From Rossellomorea aquimaris (GTDB lineage: Bacteria; Bacillota; Bacilli; Bacillales; Bacillaceae_B): a stretch of 64,000 bases of DNA. The notes beneath the pieces are model-generated. The model was not told the origin of the DNA and did not search any database. It was given only the letters and a program-made list of their open reading frames with translations. Position numbers and translations under genes: made by a program. Position 1 is the stretch's first letter; each line of letters begins with the position of its first letter. Below are positions 35,368-45,618 of this stretch, piece by piece. The stretch is taken from positions 1-64,000 of the forward strand of contig NZ_QNRJ01000017.1 in assembly GCF_003315075.1 (NCBI RefSeq), written 5' to 3'.

Positions 35368-36153
35368 TTAAACACGCAGAATTCCAAAGTGAAATTTGGC
35401 TGATGGTCTTTTGATCACGTCAAATCCGAGTTCTTTGAATAATGGGGAGTTATGGTGTTCTTTTAATACTACCCTCTTTCTTGCCACCCTTATTGCTTCT
35501 TCTATTCCTTCTTTTGTTATGCCTGTATAGCTTGCCCATTGGCGGATCGGGTTAATTCCATGAGAATCTGTTAAGGCTTCTTCAAACATGGGATCAAGGT
35601 AAACGACATCAAATGCATCATCATCTATATTCTTTAATTCTTCCTGAAAATGTCCATTTATGACGCTGATTCGATTCATGGCGCTATTCAGTTCATGGAG
35701 TGGCGATACCCAGTCCTGAAGTCCGTGATGAAGGATATGCGAGATATACTTATTCGCTTCGATTCCGACTACTTTCCCCTTTTCGCCGACGATATGGCTG
35801 GCGATAATACTATCTGAAGCAAGACCCAGCGTACAGTCCAGGAAACTCATGCCCTCTTTAAGGTCAGCAGCTTCAATGAGTGGATCGGTCTCTCCGCGAA
35901 TGATTCTTTTGATTCGGAAGGAAGCGGAATTAGGGTGAAAAAAGAACGGTTCGCTATTGTTTTCCCTAGTATGAAGTTCTAGTCTCTCTTTTCCAATCAC
36001 TAAACAGTTTTGTTCATGCAGATTCATATGGTGTAAAATCGATCTCTTTTTTCTGGGGATATAGGGGATATCGAGTACCTCTGCTGTTTTATATGCTTTT
36101 TCTATGACTACCTGGTTCGCTCTCCCGCATGTTGTGACAAACACGATGAACAT
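35368..36153 (-). CDS. Class I SAM-dependent methyltransferase, RsmJ-like
   Basis: 261 residues. SAM-binding motif LDCTLGLASDS and the later DVVYLDPMFEEAL, close to the YLDPMF motif of RsmJ-type rRNA guanine methyltransferases. An N-terminal region of about 90 residues precedes the Rossmann fold. Substrate not certain; rRNA is the best guess. Confidence 0.8.
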   Translation of the reverse strand: MFIVFVTTCGRANQVVIEKAYKTAEVLDIPYIPRKKRSILHHMNLHEQNCLVIGKERLELHTRENNSEPFFFHPNSASFRIKRIIRGETDPLIEAADLKEGMSFLDCTLGLASDSIIASHIVGEKGKVVGIEANKYISHILHHGLQDWVSPLHELNSAMNRISVINGHFQEELKNIDDDAFDVVYLDPMFEEALTDSHGINPIRQWASYTGITKEGIEEAIRVARKRVVLKEHHNSPLFKELGFDVIKRPSAKFHFGILRV

Positions 36154-36210
36154 TCTCCTTTAATGGTGCCGTTGTACGTTTTTTCTACCATTTATTTATC
36201 CTACCATAAA

Positions 36211-36245
36211 AAGAAACGGATGACAGAGTCACCCGTTTCTTTTTG
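36211..36245 (-). terminator. Terminator of brxA
   Basis: AAGAAACGG/CCGTTTCTT stem; minus-strand copy ends in a T-run. Confidence 0.8.
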
Positions 36246-36249
36246 GTCT

Positions 36250-36684
36250 TTAGCAATTTTCGTTAAAGGCTGTGGACAGATTGGAAATAATCGATGAAAT
36301 GTCATGATCTTCAATTTCTTCCCTTGGGATGAAGTGAACGACTTTTTTTCCTTTAAATAAAGCCATTGATGGGGAAGAAGGTTCGTACCCTTCGAAGTAC
36401 TCCCTCATTTTGGCTGTAGCCTCTTTATCTTGTCCAGCAAAGACTGTAACAAGGTGATCCGGTGTTTTTTCATTATTCATGACGGATTGCGTTGCAGCAG
36501 GTCTTGCAAGTCCCGCTGCACACCCACATACAGAGTTAATAACGACCAGGGTTGTTCCATCTGCATGTTCCATATAATTCACTACTTCTTCTTCTGTATC
36601 CAACTCTTTGAAGCCTGCTTGTGTAAGTTCTTGTCTCATCGGCGTCACTAACTGTCTCATATACTCTTCGTATGCCATTGACAT
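36250..36684 (-). CDS. brxA: Bacilliredoxin BrxA (YphP)
   Basis: 144 residues, the same length as B. subtilis YphP. Thioredoxin-like fold with the CGC active site (NSVCGCAAG). Removes bacillithiol from protein cysteines after oxidative stress. The presence of brxA implies the organism makes bacillithiol. Next to ypgR as in B. subtilis. Confidence 0.95.
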   Translation of the reverse strand: MSMAYEEYMRQLVTPMRQELTQAGFKELDTEEEVVNYMEHADGTTLVVINSVCGCAAGLARPAATQSVMNNEKTPDHLVTVFAGQDKEATAKMREYFEGYEPSSPSMALFKGKKVVHFIPREEIEDHDISSIISNLSTAFNENC

Positions 36685-36707
36685 CTATCATCAACCCTTT
36701 CCCTCTT

Positions 36708-37835
36708 TTATTGGTGACGTGCTTCGGTCATCTGTTTCCAAACAGATCCTTTTGCTTCTTCGCCACCTTCTATTCGTTCGATGGCCATTTTCACTTGAAG
36801 CTTCACTTCGAATTCAGGATCATTTTCCGCTTCCCGTAAGGCAGGCAATGCAGATTCATCCCCTACTTCATAAAGGAACATGGCAGCGCGCCATCTGACA
36901 AGCTTACTCTTATCCTTTAAGGCTTGAATCATTTCCGGAGTAGCTTTTGCAAAACCTAAGTCCGAAAGGCAATCGCCCGCCGTTCTCCTTACTGTGACTG
37001 ACTTATCACGTAAACCCTTGTACAGCAAAGGAAGGACCTTTTCATCTTCAATCATTCCCAAATAGACAACAGCCAATCGGCGAATGGATACTTTCTCGTC
37101 CTCCAGGGCTTTCTCCAAGAGAGGTAAATCATTTAACGTCGGATCCTCCATCGCATCCAGCTTCTGATACCTTGTTTGCCAGTCCGGGGCTTCAAAGTCC
37201 GAGACACTCACCTTTTGCTTTTTCTTGTAAATGAGTGGTCCCTTGGAATCGGTAGTTTCCTGTGCTTCTTCGACAAGTGCTGCCAGCCTTTCAGAAGGAT
37301 AGGCTGCAACTAGTTCTTCCGTCACATTGTTCCCAATCTCATCTAAGTCACCGTAGCGGATGCCGTAATCCTTCCACTTTCTGAGAAGGACGACATTATC
37401 CCCATCTTTTTGAGCCTGACCGATCGCTTCCAGGAATGGGGCAGGAAGGGAAAATCGCTTCTCTTGGTCCCCGTCTGTCACTTTTACTTGCATCGGAATT
37501 CCCTTGAACATCTGCACGCCAACATTCACTTCACCAAAATGTTCTTCCATGGGAGATTCACTTTCCTGGTCCAGAGTATCTTCACCGAATGCTTTTCTAA
37601 CCTGTGGCAAAAGCTCTTGCCAATCGAATTTCGCATTCCGTTCAACGGCTAAGAAGTCGGCAACATGATAGACCCCTTTAATGCCGTCAATGGCAAGGAT
37701 ATCTTTAATGACGGGAGGAGCCCCATCCGCTTCATCTTTTTTATAATTATTGCTCTTCCCGGCTTTCATTTCTTGATCAAGAAGAACTTTCATCGTATTC
37801 GGACTTGGAGTAGGTTCGATCGATACTATCCTCAA
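36708..37835 (-). CDS. ypgR: Conserved virulence factor C family protein (YpgR)
   Basis: 375 residues. An N-terminal part of about 90 residues resembles Nfu-type scaffolds (IEPTPSPNTMKVLLD), and the C-terminal third is HEAT-like repeats (KVSIRRLAVVYLGMIEDEKVLP, SVTVRRTAGDCLSDLG, KLVRWRAAMFLYEVGD). Related to CvfC. The scaffold and repeat parts suggest a protein-protein or metal-cluster helper role. Confidence 0.88.
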   Translation of the reverse strand: MRIVSIEPTPSPNTMKVLLDQEMKAGKSNNYKKDEADGAPPVIKDILAIDGIKGVYHVADFLAVERNAKFDWQELLPQVRKAFGEDTLDQESESPMEEHFGEVNVGVQMFKGIPMQVKVTDGDQEKRFSLPAPFLEAIGQAQKDGDNVVLLRKWKDYGIRYGDLDEIGNNVTEELVAAYPSERLAALVEEAQETTDSKGPLIYKKKQKVSVSDFEAPDWQTRYQKLDAMEDPTLNDLPLLEKALEDEKVSIRRLAVVYLGMIEDEKVLPLLYKGLRDKSVTVRRTAGDCLSDLGFAKATPEMIQALKDKSKLVRWRAAMFLYEVGDESALPALREAENDPEFEVKLQVKMAIERIEGGEEAKGSVWKQMTEARHQ

Positions 37836-37913
37836 GCTTGTTACCCCTTTCTATAAACAGTTCGTATACCATCCATTCTAACACAGTATCCATTAAGCCT
37901 TAAATGAAGAGAC

Positions 37914-39800
37914 TTATTCAGCAAATTCGGAAAGGTAGGTCCATCTCTCAATGAGCGCTTCCAATTGCTCGTTGAGTTTTTCACTTTCTTTCATTAACTG
38001 TTGTGCTTTATCAAAATCACTGCCGACCTTTTGCAGCTCAGCATCTGCTTCTTCTATCCTATCCTCGATGTCGGCCATCTTTTCTTCAATTTCGTCCCAT
38101 TCCCTCTTTTCCATGTAAGAAAGCCTCTTTTTCTCTTTTTCCTTCTCCTCTTTCACGGGAGCAGATTCTTGCTTCTTGACCAGATCCTGCTTCTTACTTT
38201 TAGCTTCGTTCTTTTCCAGGTACTCAGTATATTCCCCAAAGTAAAAGTCGATTTGTCCATCTCCATTAAAGACCAGTAATTGCTCAGCTGTTTTATCTAA
38301 AAAGTAGCGGTCATGGGAAACGGTTATGACGACACCTGAAAATTCATTTATATAATCTTCCAGAACGGTGAGGGTTTCTGTATCTAAATCATTCGTCGGC
38401 TCGTCAAGCAAAAGGACATTCGGTTTTGACATCAATAGCTTAAGCAAGAAGAGTCTTCGTTTTTCTCCACCGGAAAGCTTTCGGATCAATGTCCCATGCG
38501 TACTCATGGGAAATAGGAATCTTTCCAACATGGAAGTAACAGAAATTTGCTCTCCTTTATCCGTCGTTATATATTCTCCTGCTTCTCTTATATATTCGAT
38601 CATACGCATATTCTCATCAAGTTCTTCATGACCCTGGGTATAGTAAGCGACCTGTACGGTTTGGCCTTTGAGTAATTCACCACTTGTAAGCTCATCGGTT
38701 CCGGCAAGGAGGTTAAGAAATGTTGATTTTCCGCTCCCGTTTTTACCTACGATTCCGATTCGGTCTTTAGGCTTAATGAGGAAAGAAAATTCATCTAAAA
38801 TTTGCGTGTCTTCAAACATTTTTGACGCATCCTTGAACTCAAATACTTGTTTACCCAGACGGTTTCCTCCGATTGCTATGTCAACCTGGCCGCCTGAGGG
38901 ACCTGAAGACATCGTATCCTCCAAATGATCGAATCGTTGAATTCGAGCCTTTTGTTTAGTGGTTCTGGCTTTTGCTCCCCTTCTCATCCAGGCAAGCTCT
39001 CTTCGATAAAGATTTTGCTGCTTTTCGGATAATTGGCGTTCCACTTCTTCCCTGGAAGCCTTCGCCTCAATAAATGAAGCATAATTTCCTTTGTAGGAGT
39101 AAAGGTTTCCTCCATCCAATTCGAAGATTCTGTTCGTTACCCTATCGAGGAAGTAACGGTCATGGGTTACGAGTAACACAGATCCGTTATACTTTCCCAA
39201 ATAATCTTCCAGCCATTTAATGGATTGGTAATCTAAATGGTTGGTCGGTTCGTCCAGAATTAACAAGTCCGGTGTTTCAATAAGGACGCCTGCCAGTGCG
39301 ACTCTCTTTTTTTGACCACCTGACAGCTCGCTCATTTTCTTTGAAAAGTCGTGAATTCCCAGTTTTGTTAAAATGGATTTCGCATTTGCACTTGCGTCCC
39401 AGGCGTGAAGGATATCCATTTGCTTTTGAGCTTCAAATAAATCTTCTTGAATTCGAGGATTTTCTGAGTTGTTCTCCATTTCCATAAGGGCCATTTCATA
39501 TTTCCGCATAGCCTGAATGATTTTTGCTTCCCCACGAAACACTTGTTGTATCACGGTTAAATTCTTATCAAAAGCAGGCTCTTGTTGAAGGTAGGCAATA
39601 TGATAATCGCCAGGTTTCGAAAGCTCTCCGGTATCGTATTCTTCCATCCCGGCAATGAGTTTCAACAGGCTTGATTTACCCGTTCCATTCACGCCGATCA
39701 GTCCGACTCTTTCTTTCTCGCTTATCGAAAACGATATATCTTTAAACAGAGTTTTCTCTCCATACGTTTTAGAAAGATTCTCAGCTGTTAACATTCTCAT
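37914..39800 (-). CDS. yfmR: ABC-F translation factor (YfmR/Uup type)
   Basis: 628 residues from the ATG at 39800, which overlaps the ypgQ stop (ATGA). Two ATPase domains: P-loops GVNGTGKSS (about 35) and GKNGSGKST (about 357), and two LSGGQ/LSGGE signatures followed by LLDEPTNxLD. There are no membrane helices. A coiled-coil C-terminal tail (about 520-628) marks the YfmR/Uup branch. YfmR works on ribosomes stalled at hard peptide bonds, in partnership with EF-P. The length matches B. subtilis YfmR. Confidence 0.9.
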   Translation of the reverse strand: MRMLTAENLSKTYGEKTLFKDISFSISEKERVGLIGVNGTGKSSLLKLIAGMEEYDTGELSKPGDYHIAYLQQEPAFDKNLTVIQQVFRGEAKIIQAMRKYEMALMEMENNSENPRIQEDLFEAQKQMDILHAWDASANAKSILTKLGIHDFSKKMSELSGGQKKRVALAGVLIETPDLLILDEPTNHLDYQSIKWLEDYLGKYNGSVLLVTHDRYFLDRVTNRIFELDGGNLYSYKGNYASFIEAKASREEVERQLSEKQQNLYRRELAWMRRGAKARTTKQKARIQRFDHLEDTMSSGPSGGQVDIAIGGNRLGKQVFEFKDASKMFEDTQILDEFSFLIKPKDRIGIVGKNGSGKSTFLNLLAGTDELTSGELLKGQTVQVAYYTQGHEELDENMRMIEYIREAGEYITTDKGEQISVTSMLERFLFPMSTHGTLIRKLSGGEKRRLFLLKLLMSKPNVLLLDEPTNDLDTETLTVLEDYINEFSGVVITVSHDRYFLDKTAEQLLVFNGDGQIDFYFGEYTEYLEKNEAKSKKQDLVKKQESAPVKEEKEKEKKRLSYMEKREWDEIEEKMADIEDRIEEADAELQKVGSDFDKAQQLMKESEKLNEQLEALIERWTYLSEFAE

Positions 39801-40447
39801 TCTTGACCAGTCCATTCTTTATTAAATTGCTCTAAAAACCGCAGCATGAAAGCATGACGTTGCTCTGCCAGTTTTCGTCCCGTTTCCGTACACATTAAGT
39901 CTTTCAGCTTCAATAACTTTTCATGAAAATGATGGATACTGGAACTATCCCCATTTCTGTACTCCTCGAGGGTCATCTCGGTCCTTACTTGAAATTCAGG
40001 GTTATACAGTGGTCGACCTTTCTTTCCTCCATATGCAAACGTTCTTGCGATTCCGATGGCACCAATGGCGTCAAGACGATCGGCATCGCGCACGATTTTC
40101 GCTTCTAACGATGTTAACACTGCTTCGTGACCACCCTTATAAGATATGGAATAAATAATCGATTTCAGTAATTTCGTTTCAGTTTCCGTAAGTGAGATGG
40201 AGGATAGGATGTGATCCAGCCTTCTCTTCCCCTCTTCTTCTTCCACGAACTTATCATCCGGTACATCATGTAGCAATGCAGCCAGCTCGATGATATATGT
40301 ATGGGGTACATTTTCTTCCCTGGCTATGTTAAGTGCCTGTTTTCGTACACGATCCAAATGATACCAATCATGTCCTGTAGACTCACCCAGGTACTCACGT
40401 TTTAAATAGTCGATTATACCGTCCAGCTTTTTCCGCTCCATGGTCAT
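39797..40447 (-). CDS. ypgQ: HD-domain phosphohydrolase (YpgQ)
   Basis: 216 residues. HD motif in LLHDVPDD with the earlier metal His (STGHDWYHLDRV) and the last Asp in VRDADRLDAIGAIG. A nucleotide pyrophosphohydrolase by analogy with YpgQ. Two ATGs (40447 and 40441) share the GAGGAG site and either could be used. Confidence 0.9.
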   Translation of the reverse strand: MTMERKKLDGIIDYLKREYLGESTGHDWYHLDRVRKQALNIAREENVPHTYIIELAALLHDVPDDKFVEEEEGKRRLDHILSSISLTETETKLLKSIIYSISYKGGHEAVLTSLEAKIVRDADRLDAIGAIGIARTFAYGGKKGRPLYNPEFQVRTEMTLEEYRNGDSSSIHHFHEKLLKLKDLMCTETGRKLAEQRHAFMLRFLEQFNKEWTGQE

Positions 40448-40489
40448 CTTCTCCTCTATTGTACCAAATAAAATCCTCTAATCAGAACA

Positions 40490-40527
40490 AAAAGGAGTGG
40501 ATGTATGATTCTACACATCCCTCCTTT
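40490..40527 (-). terminator. Terminator of the second degV gene
   Basis: AAAAGGAGTGGATGT pairs imperfectly with ACATCCCTCCTTT; T-run on the minus strand. Confidence 0.75.
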
Positions 40528-40532
40528 CTCTA

Positions 40533-41396
40533 CTAATTCTCTTCGTTATCTCCAAACCAGCTTATTCCGATCGTATTAGCGCCGGCATGCACTCCAATTA
40601 CAGCCCCCAAAGGATAGGCCCCGAATTCTATCTCCGGGTACGTTTTTTTCAATTGTTCAATCCATTCTAAGGCATCTTCCCGGTTTAATCCGTGTAAAAC
40701 GGATACTTTCTTTATTTTTTTCACAGATAGAGCTTGATCTAAGCGATCGCTCATGCTCGTCAAACCCTTTTTAATACTTCTTACCTTGTCCTTCACTTCA
40801 AGTTTTCCATTCTCTATTGCAAGCATAGGTTTTACATTAAGAACACTTCCCAGAAAGAACGAAAGCCCGCTCATTCGTCCACTCTTATGTAGTTGCTCTA
40901 AGCTGCCCACCATTACATAGGTTTCACAAGAAGCGATTCTTTCTTCAATAGCTACTTTAATTTGAAGTGGGTCCTTCCCTTCATGCAACAATCTTTGACC
41001 GAACAGGATCAATTCTGTCAACGGATTGGAAATGACCTTCGAATCTATACAGATAATGTTCGGTAGTGTATCCTTTAACAGCTCTGCAGCTTGATGGGCA
41101 GATGAATATGTGCCGCTAAAATGAGAAGAAACATGAATCGAAAAGATATAATCATAGTCCTTGGATAATTCTTCATACAACTCTTTAAACGTCCCGATTG
41201 AAGGTTGTGAGGTTTTCACCTCTTCTTTTTCTACCTTTAATTTCAAGAACAACTCTTCCGGAGATAAGTCTACACCGTCTTGATACTCCTGCTCCCCAAA
41301 AAGTATATTCATTGGAACGATATAGATGTGATTTTCTTTACTACTTGAATGAATTGGTACAAATGCTGTGCTATCTGTTACCCAGGCTATTCTCAT
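40533..41396 (-). CDS. DegV family fatty-acid-binding protein (copy 2)
   Basis: 287 residues. WVTDSTAFVP, KTSQPSIGTFKELYEEL, IHVSSHFSGTYSSA and the late IGVHAGANTIGISW fit the FakB/DegV fold. It differs clearly from copy 1 at 29218, for example SSHFSGT against TGGMSGT, so the two may prefer different acyl chains. Confidence 0.92.
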   Translation of the reverse strand: MRIAWVTDSTAFVPIHSSSKENHIYIVPMNILFGEQEYQDGVDLSPEELFLKLKVEKEEVKTSQPSIGTFKELYEELSKDYDYIFSIHVSSHFSGTYSSAHQAAELLKDTLPNIICIDSKVISNPLTELILFGQRLLHEGKDPLQIKVAIEERIASCETYVMVGSLEQLHKSGRMSGLSFFLGSVLNVKPMLAIENGKLEVKDKVRSIKKGLTSMSDRLDQALSVKKIKKVSVLHGLNREDALEWIEQLKKTYPEIEFGAYPLGAVIGVHAGANTIGISWFGDNEEN

Positions 41397-41440
41397 TGTA
41401 AAATCCCCTTTTTCTATATAGTGATGAACTCTTTTTAGTA

Positions 41441-41938
41441 CTACAAGTCTATTCGATCAAGCTGTTGTAAAGTATCAACCGAAAATGAAATCATTTGAAG
41501 AACATCATCCACCATTTCTTCAGTAATGACTCTATTAAAAGTCAGAACCCCCTCGTAGGCAGTCGGATGAAGAGAAGATGTAACTTCTTTCCATTCCCAA
41601 TTTTTATCCTTACTCCATGTTTCTTGAAGAAACGACCGGCAATGGTGCAACTTCTCATCTCCCTTATAGACGATGAGGATGTCAGCTCCTGCCGAATTCA
41701 TTTCTGTCATCATCTTTCTCTCTGCTAGAAAATGACCCATATCAGCTTTCAAATGAAATTCTATCGAAATGGATTTCTTGTAAGGTAATGAATAGTGTAT
41801 TTGATAACAACGTTCATAGTGGGCAAAGTCAAATAAATCCTTCCGGTCAAGGATTTGGATTTCACCTGTTAAATCAAGATCATAGACTGCTCCCTCAAAG
41901 ACTACCTTTAAGTTATCAAATGCTGTTGGATCAAACAT
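41441..41938 (-). CDS. Hypothetical protein, 165 residues
   Basis: Start chosen at the ATG behind AAAGGAGAGGAG. A soluble mixed alpha/beta protein rich in acidic and aromatic residues, with no signal peptide and no motif I know. It lies between a degV gene and fhs on the same strand, 28 bases after fhs. The good ribosome binding site supports a real gene. Confidence 0.7.
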   Translation of the reverse strand: MFDPTAFDNLKVVFEGAVYDLDLTGEIQILDRKDLFDFAHYERCYQIHYSLPYKKSISIEFHLKADMGHFLAERKMMTEMNSAGADILIVYKGDEKLHHCRSFLQETWSKDKNWEWKEVTSSLHPTAYEGVLTFNRVITEEMVDDVLQMISFSVDTLQQLDRIDL

Positions 41939-41966
41939 GTTCTCCTCTCCTTTCAAACCTCAATGA

Positions 41967-43658
41967 CTAAAATAGCCCTACAGCCCTGCCGTCATCATCC
42001 ACATTCATTCCGAATGCGGCCGGTTTTTTTGGCAGGCCTGGCATAGTCATTACTTCTCCTGTTAATGCAACAATAAATCCGGCTCCGATTTTCGGCTTAA
42101 GCTCTCTGATTGTGATCGTAAAATCTTCAGGTCGACCGAGTTTAGATGGATCATCGGATAAGGAATATTGTGTCTTAGCCATACAAACGGGCAGGATCCC
42201 CCATCCTTGATCTTCAAATTGCTGGAGCTGCTTCCGTGCTTTCACCGTGTAATCTACTTCTTTCGCTCCATAAACCTTACTCGCAATCGTTTCAATTTTA
42301 GATTGGAGTGAATCAGAAAGTTCATATAGGCGAGAAAATTCTTTCGTGTTCCCTTCGATCTCATTCAACACCTTTTCGGCTAAGTCTCTTCCACCCTCTC
42401 CACCTTTAGCCCATACATCGGTTAGTGAAACTTGCACTCCCAAATTTTCGCACCACTTGATAAGGGTCTGGATTTCGTCATCACTATCCGTCACAAATCG
42501 ATTAACGGCAATCACATAAGGTACGTTGAAATGATCTAATGTTTCCATGTGCTTCTTCAGATTAGATAATCCTTTTTGCAGAGACTGAAGGTTTTCAGCT
42601 TGCAGATCACTTTTTTCTTGACCTCCATGCATTTTCAGAGCACGGATGGTGGCTACTAGCACGATGGCATCCGGGGCTAAGTCAGCAGCTCGAGATTTGA
42701 TATTCAGAAACTTCTCGGCTCCTAAATCAGCACCAAATCCAGATTCCGTCACAACATAATCAGCCAGCTTAAGGGCTGTTTTGGTCGCCATGACACTATT
42801 ACACCCATGGGCAATGTTTGCGAATGGACCGCCATGAATAAGGGCGGGAGAATGTTCGATCGTTTGAACAAGATTAGGTTTTAAGGCATCCTTTAACAAT
42901 AATGTGAGTGCACCTTCAACTCCTAAATCTTCGACGGTAACGGGTTGTTTGGTAAAATTGTATGCGACAACCATTCTTCCAAGCCTTCTTCTTAATTCCT
43001 CAAGATTTTGAGATAAACAAAGAACCGCCATAATCTCAGAAGCCACTGTAATATCAAATCCGTCTTCACGGGGAACACCTTGTAGGGGTCCGCCTAAACC
43101 AACGATGATTTGTCTAAGGGCACGGTCATTCATGTCCAGAGCCCGTTTCCATACAATCCTTCTTTGATCAATATTCAATTCATTTCCCTGATGGATATGA
43201 TTATCTACCAATGCGGCTAAAGCATTGTTGGCAGTCGAGATCGCGTGGATATCACCTGTGAAATGAAGATTGATATCCTCCATGGGCAGGACTTGGGAAT
43301 ACCCTCCTCCTGTTGCTCCGCCTTTGATTCCCATCGTTGGACCAAGTGATGGTTCCCTCATGGCAATGATGGTGTTTTTATTTAATTGATTTAACGCATC
43401 CCCCAGTCCGACGGTAACCGTTGATTTCCCCTCGCCTGCCGGAGTCGGGTTTATCGAAGTTACAAGGATTAATTTCCCATTGGCATGGTCCTTGAGTTTA
43501 TGTATCGCTTCATAAGATAATTTCCCTTTGTATTTACCATATAGCTCTAAATCATCTTCTGTGAGACCGATTTTTTTCGCAATGTCCAGGATCGGTTGCA
43601 TAGTAGATTGTTGAGCAATTTCAATATCTGATTTCACTTTTTTCTTCGTTGTCGTCAC
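41967..43658 (-). CDS. fhs: Formate-tetrahydrofolate ligase
   Basis: 563 residues, full length. Makes 10-formyl-THF from formate, THF and ATP. P-loop [38 protein letters not shown] is the highly conserved substrate region; [10 protein letters not shown] follows later. It feeds one-carbon units to purines and initiator tRNA and links functionally with thyB-dfrA in this region. Confidence 0.97.
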   Translation of the reverse strand: MTTTKKKVKSDIEIAQQSTMQPILDIAKKIGLTEDDLELYGKYKGKLSYEAIHKLKDHANGKLILVTSINPTPAGEGKSTVTVGLGDALNQLNKNTIIAMREPSLGPTMGIKGGATGGGYSQVLPMEDINLHFTGDIHAISTANNALAALVDNHIHQGNELNIDQRRIVWKRALDMNDRALRQIIVGLGGPLQGVPREDGFDITVASEIMAVLCLSQNLEELRRRLGRMVVAYNFTKQPVTVEDLGVEGALTLLLKDALKPNLVQTIEHSPALIHGGPFANIAHGCNSVMATKTALKLADYVVTESGFGADLGAEKFLNIKSRAADLAPDAIVLVATIRALKMHGGQEKSDLQAENLQSLQKGLSNLKKHMETLDHFNVPYVIAVNRFVTDSDDEIQTLIKWCENLGVQVSLTDVWAKGGEGGRDLAEKVLNEIEGNTKEFSRLYELSDSLQSKIETIASKVYGAKEVDYTVKARKQLQQFEDQGWGILPVCMAKTQYSLSDDPSKLGRPEDFTITIRELKPKIGAGFIVALTGEVMTMPGLPKKPAAFGMNVDDDGRAVGLF

Positions 43659-43862
43659 TTGAACTCACCTTCTGATTTCATATTTACTGTTAAGCAGCCT
43701 GTACTTTTATATCATTCAATCTTTTACGAAATAGCACGCATTTCCCTAAACTTTACTTTGAAACAATTTGTACACTGTAATTATAGTATTTCTTTATTTT
43801 ACACTATAAATCAACCTTATCCCTTTTGAATTTATATCTCCATCATTATTGCCCTTCCTAAT

Positions 43863-43906
43863 AAAAACATGATCGGTCCTCACATTAGAGAATCGATCAT
43901 GTTTTT
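43863..43906 (-). terminator. Terminator of the methyltransferase gene
   Basis: AAAAACATGATCG/CGATCATGTTTTT hairpin with T-runs on both sides. Confidence 0.85.
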
Positions 43907-44581
43907 TTATTTTTGGAACATGAACAAGGTCATAAAGGTTAAAGCCTGTTTTAATTCATTTGTGAGATTCTCTGTTAAGGACGGCTTCACACCCTTTTTG
44001 TAGACCCAGTCTTCATCGACCTTCTTCCACCCTTTTTCACTAGCCAGTTTCTCTAATTCCCAGGGCATCATCGTATTACATATAACTTCCTTTCCATGAA
44101 GACGTGGAAAGGCATTATCTCTGGGGTGAGCAGTGGGACCTAATAAACCAATACATATGAACCCATTCGGAGTCACAACCCGTTCGATTTCGTTTAGAGT
44201 ATGTAAGGGATTTTCAGTCCATTCAACTGAATTTATCGCCATGACGGCATGAAATTGTTCATCTTGAAATGGAAGGGATCGCAAATCACCCTGGAGAAAT
44301 GATAGTTGGTCCTTCTCTTGCTTCTTCGCTATTTCAACCATTTTCTCAGAGAAGTCCATCCCTGTGACTGCATACCCCTTCTTATACAACAAGTAGGAAC
44401 CATACCCGTCCCCACATCCTAAATCAGCTACACGGTTCCCATTATTAATATGTTTAGTAAAGAATGGAATGATCGCTTTCCTGCTTCCACTCGTCCACAT
44501 TTCAACACTTCGTTCGTGCCAGTGATCTGCATTGTCTTCCCAACGGGTTTTCGCACTTGTATGCCATTCTGAATTCTTCAT
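43907..44581 (-). CDS. Class I SAM-dependent methyltransferase (UbiE-like)
   Basis: 224 residues. SAM motif VADLGCGDGYGSYLL, acidic end of strand 2 in VTGMDFSEKMVE, then FHAVMAINSVEWTE. Small-molecule type; no partner gene points to the substrate. Confidence 0.88.
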   Translation of the reverse strand: MKNSEWHTSAKTRWEDNADHWHERSVEMWTSGSRKAIIPFFTKHINNGNRVADLGCGDGYGSYLLYKKGYAVTGMDFSEKMVEIAKKQEKDQLSFLQGDLRSLPFQDEQFHAVMAINSVEWTENPLHTLNEIERVVTPNGFICIGLLGPTAHPRDNAFPRLHGKEVICNTMMPWELEKLASEKGWKKVDEDWVYKKGVKPSLTENLTNELKQALTFMTLFMFQK

Positions 44582-44727
44582 ATGTACACCTCAATCATTT
44601 TTCTCTTTAGTTCTATATTCTCATTCCATCAGCGAAAATCCTTCTTTCCAAGAGTGAGGACTTGGTGAACGTTGTTTGGATAAGGCTCTATTCGTAAAGT
44701 TTGTGGCTATTGTAGAGGAGAAAGTAA

Positions 44728-44857
44728 TAGTTGATTTCCGCTCCAGGATGCTCGCTTTCCGCGGGGCTGGCGGTGAGCCTCCTCGGCTGCGCCTCCGGGG
44801 TCTCACCTGTCCAGCTATTCCCGCAGGAGTCGAGCACCCTTCCGCTCCAATCAACTT
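44728..44857 (+). repeat. Family-S dispersed repeat, complete copy
   Basis: Bounded by AGTTGATT and its complement AATCAACT. Arms: TGCTCG/CGAGCA, GCTGG/CCAGC, GGTGAG/CTCACC. Conserved CTTTCCGCGGGG and TTCCCGCAGGAGTC lie between. The arms differ from those at 18921 but still pair. Confidence 0.88.
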
Positions 44858-44977
44858 TCTGAGCATGTATCCTTAATGGAAAACAATAAAAACAAGGATT
44901 TTAGTAAACAATCTCAATTAAAGGTAATTCTAGTTTTTTTGCACATCTAGAAGCTCTGTCATGAAAATCCTATTAAA

Positions 44978-45097
44978 GATGGTGAGGGGAACTGCACAGA
45001 CTCCTGCGGAAATACGGTCGTGCCGAGACCCCGTTCGGCTAAGCTGAGGAGGCTCGGCCGAACGCTAGCTGCAAGCGGAGCAGTTCCCCTCACCATC
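44978..45097 (-). repeat. Family-S repeat, inverted copy
   Basis: GATGGTGAGGGGAACTGC at one end and its near-exact complement at the other. The inside (GACTCCTGCGGAAATA, CGAGACCCC, GAGGAGGCTCG) is the reverse complement of the family-S core. It faces the copy at 44728 across about 120 bases. Confidence 0.88.
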
Positions 45098-45175
45098 CAG
45101 CATAAACTGGTTGACAGAGCCCTGGCAGATTCTATTTTAGAAAACAACTATCTTTGCGAAAAGAGCCTTGGATAA
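45098..45175. repeat. Conserved tail beside the inverted family-S copy
   Basis: Bases from CAGCATAAACTGG through TTTGCGAAAAGAGCCTT are nearly identical to 19317-19392, so the duplicated unit reaches beyond the palindrome. Confidence 0.75.
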
Positions 45176-45281
45176 ATAATAATATTATGTAAACTTATAA
45201 AGCGGATTGCCAAGTCGATTATGTTTTCCAACCTTTTTGTCCATACTATTTCTATAATCAGAACAAGAAAGGTGATGTTGT

Positions 45282-45500
45282 ATGGAAGAGATTTCTAAAG
45301 TTCAACGGAACTACCATGGAGACATTATCAGTTTCCAAACTTCTTCTGGCCGTATAATCTCCTATCGAAAAGCTGTATTGGAAGCTTCTGAGGGATTACT
45401 TCAAGGAGTGACCTTGAATGAGAATGAATGGGGAGAAACAGAAATATCAAGTATGTCCGTTGATGACGGAAGTTTCAATGACTATCCTTCCATTTTTTGA
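45282..45500 (+). CDS. DUF3892 family small protein
   Basis: 72 residues (starts MEEISKVQRNYHGDIISFQ, then GRIISYRKAVLEASEGLLQGV), the pattern of DUF3892. GAAAGGTGATG lies before the start. Soluble, function unknown. Confidence 0.75.
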   Translation: MEEISKVQRNYHGDIISFQTSSGRIISYRKAVLEASEGLLQGVTLNENEWGETEISSMSVDDGSFNDYPSIF

Positions 45501-45555
45501 TCGGGAACCTTTTCCTGACACGTGCACTGAGAATAAAACAGTACCTAAATACAAC

Positions 45556-45590
45556 AAAAAGGACTTTCATGCCATGTGCATGAAGTCCTC
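45556..45590 (-). terminator. Terminator of mntR
   Basis: GGACTTTCATG/CATGAAGTCC hairpin; minus-strand copy runs into TTTTTG. Confidence 0.8.
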
Positions 45591-45618
45591 TTGTCTTTGT
45601 TCCATTAATCATGATTGT

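Noticed and set aside
43659..43862. Riboswitch or T-box before fhs
   Set aside because: The stretch is AT-rich without a conserved aptamer pattern or a terminator in the right orientation.
44621..44876. Proteins in the frames covering the family-S repeats
   Set aside because: The open frames come from GC-rich palindromic repeat DNA on both strands; none has a ribosome site or a family.
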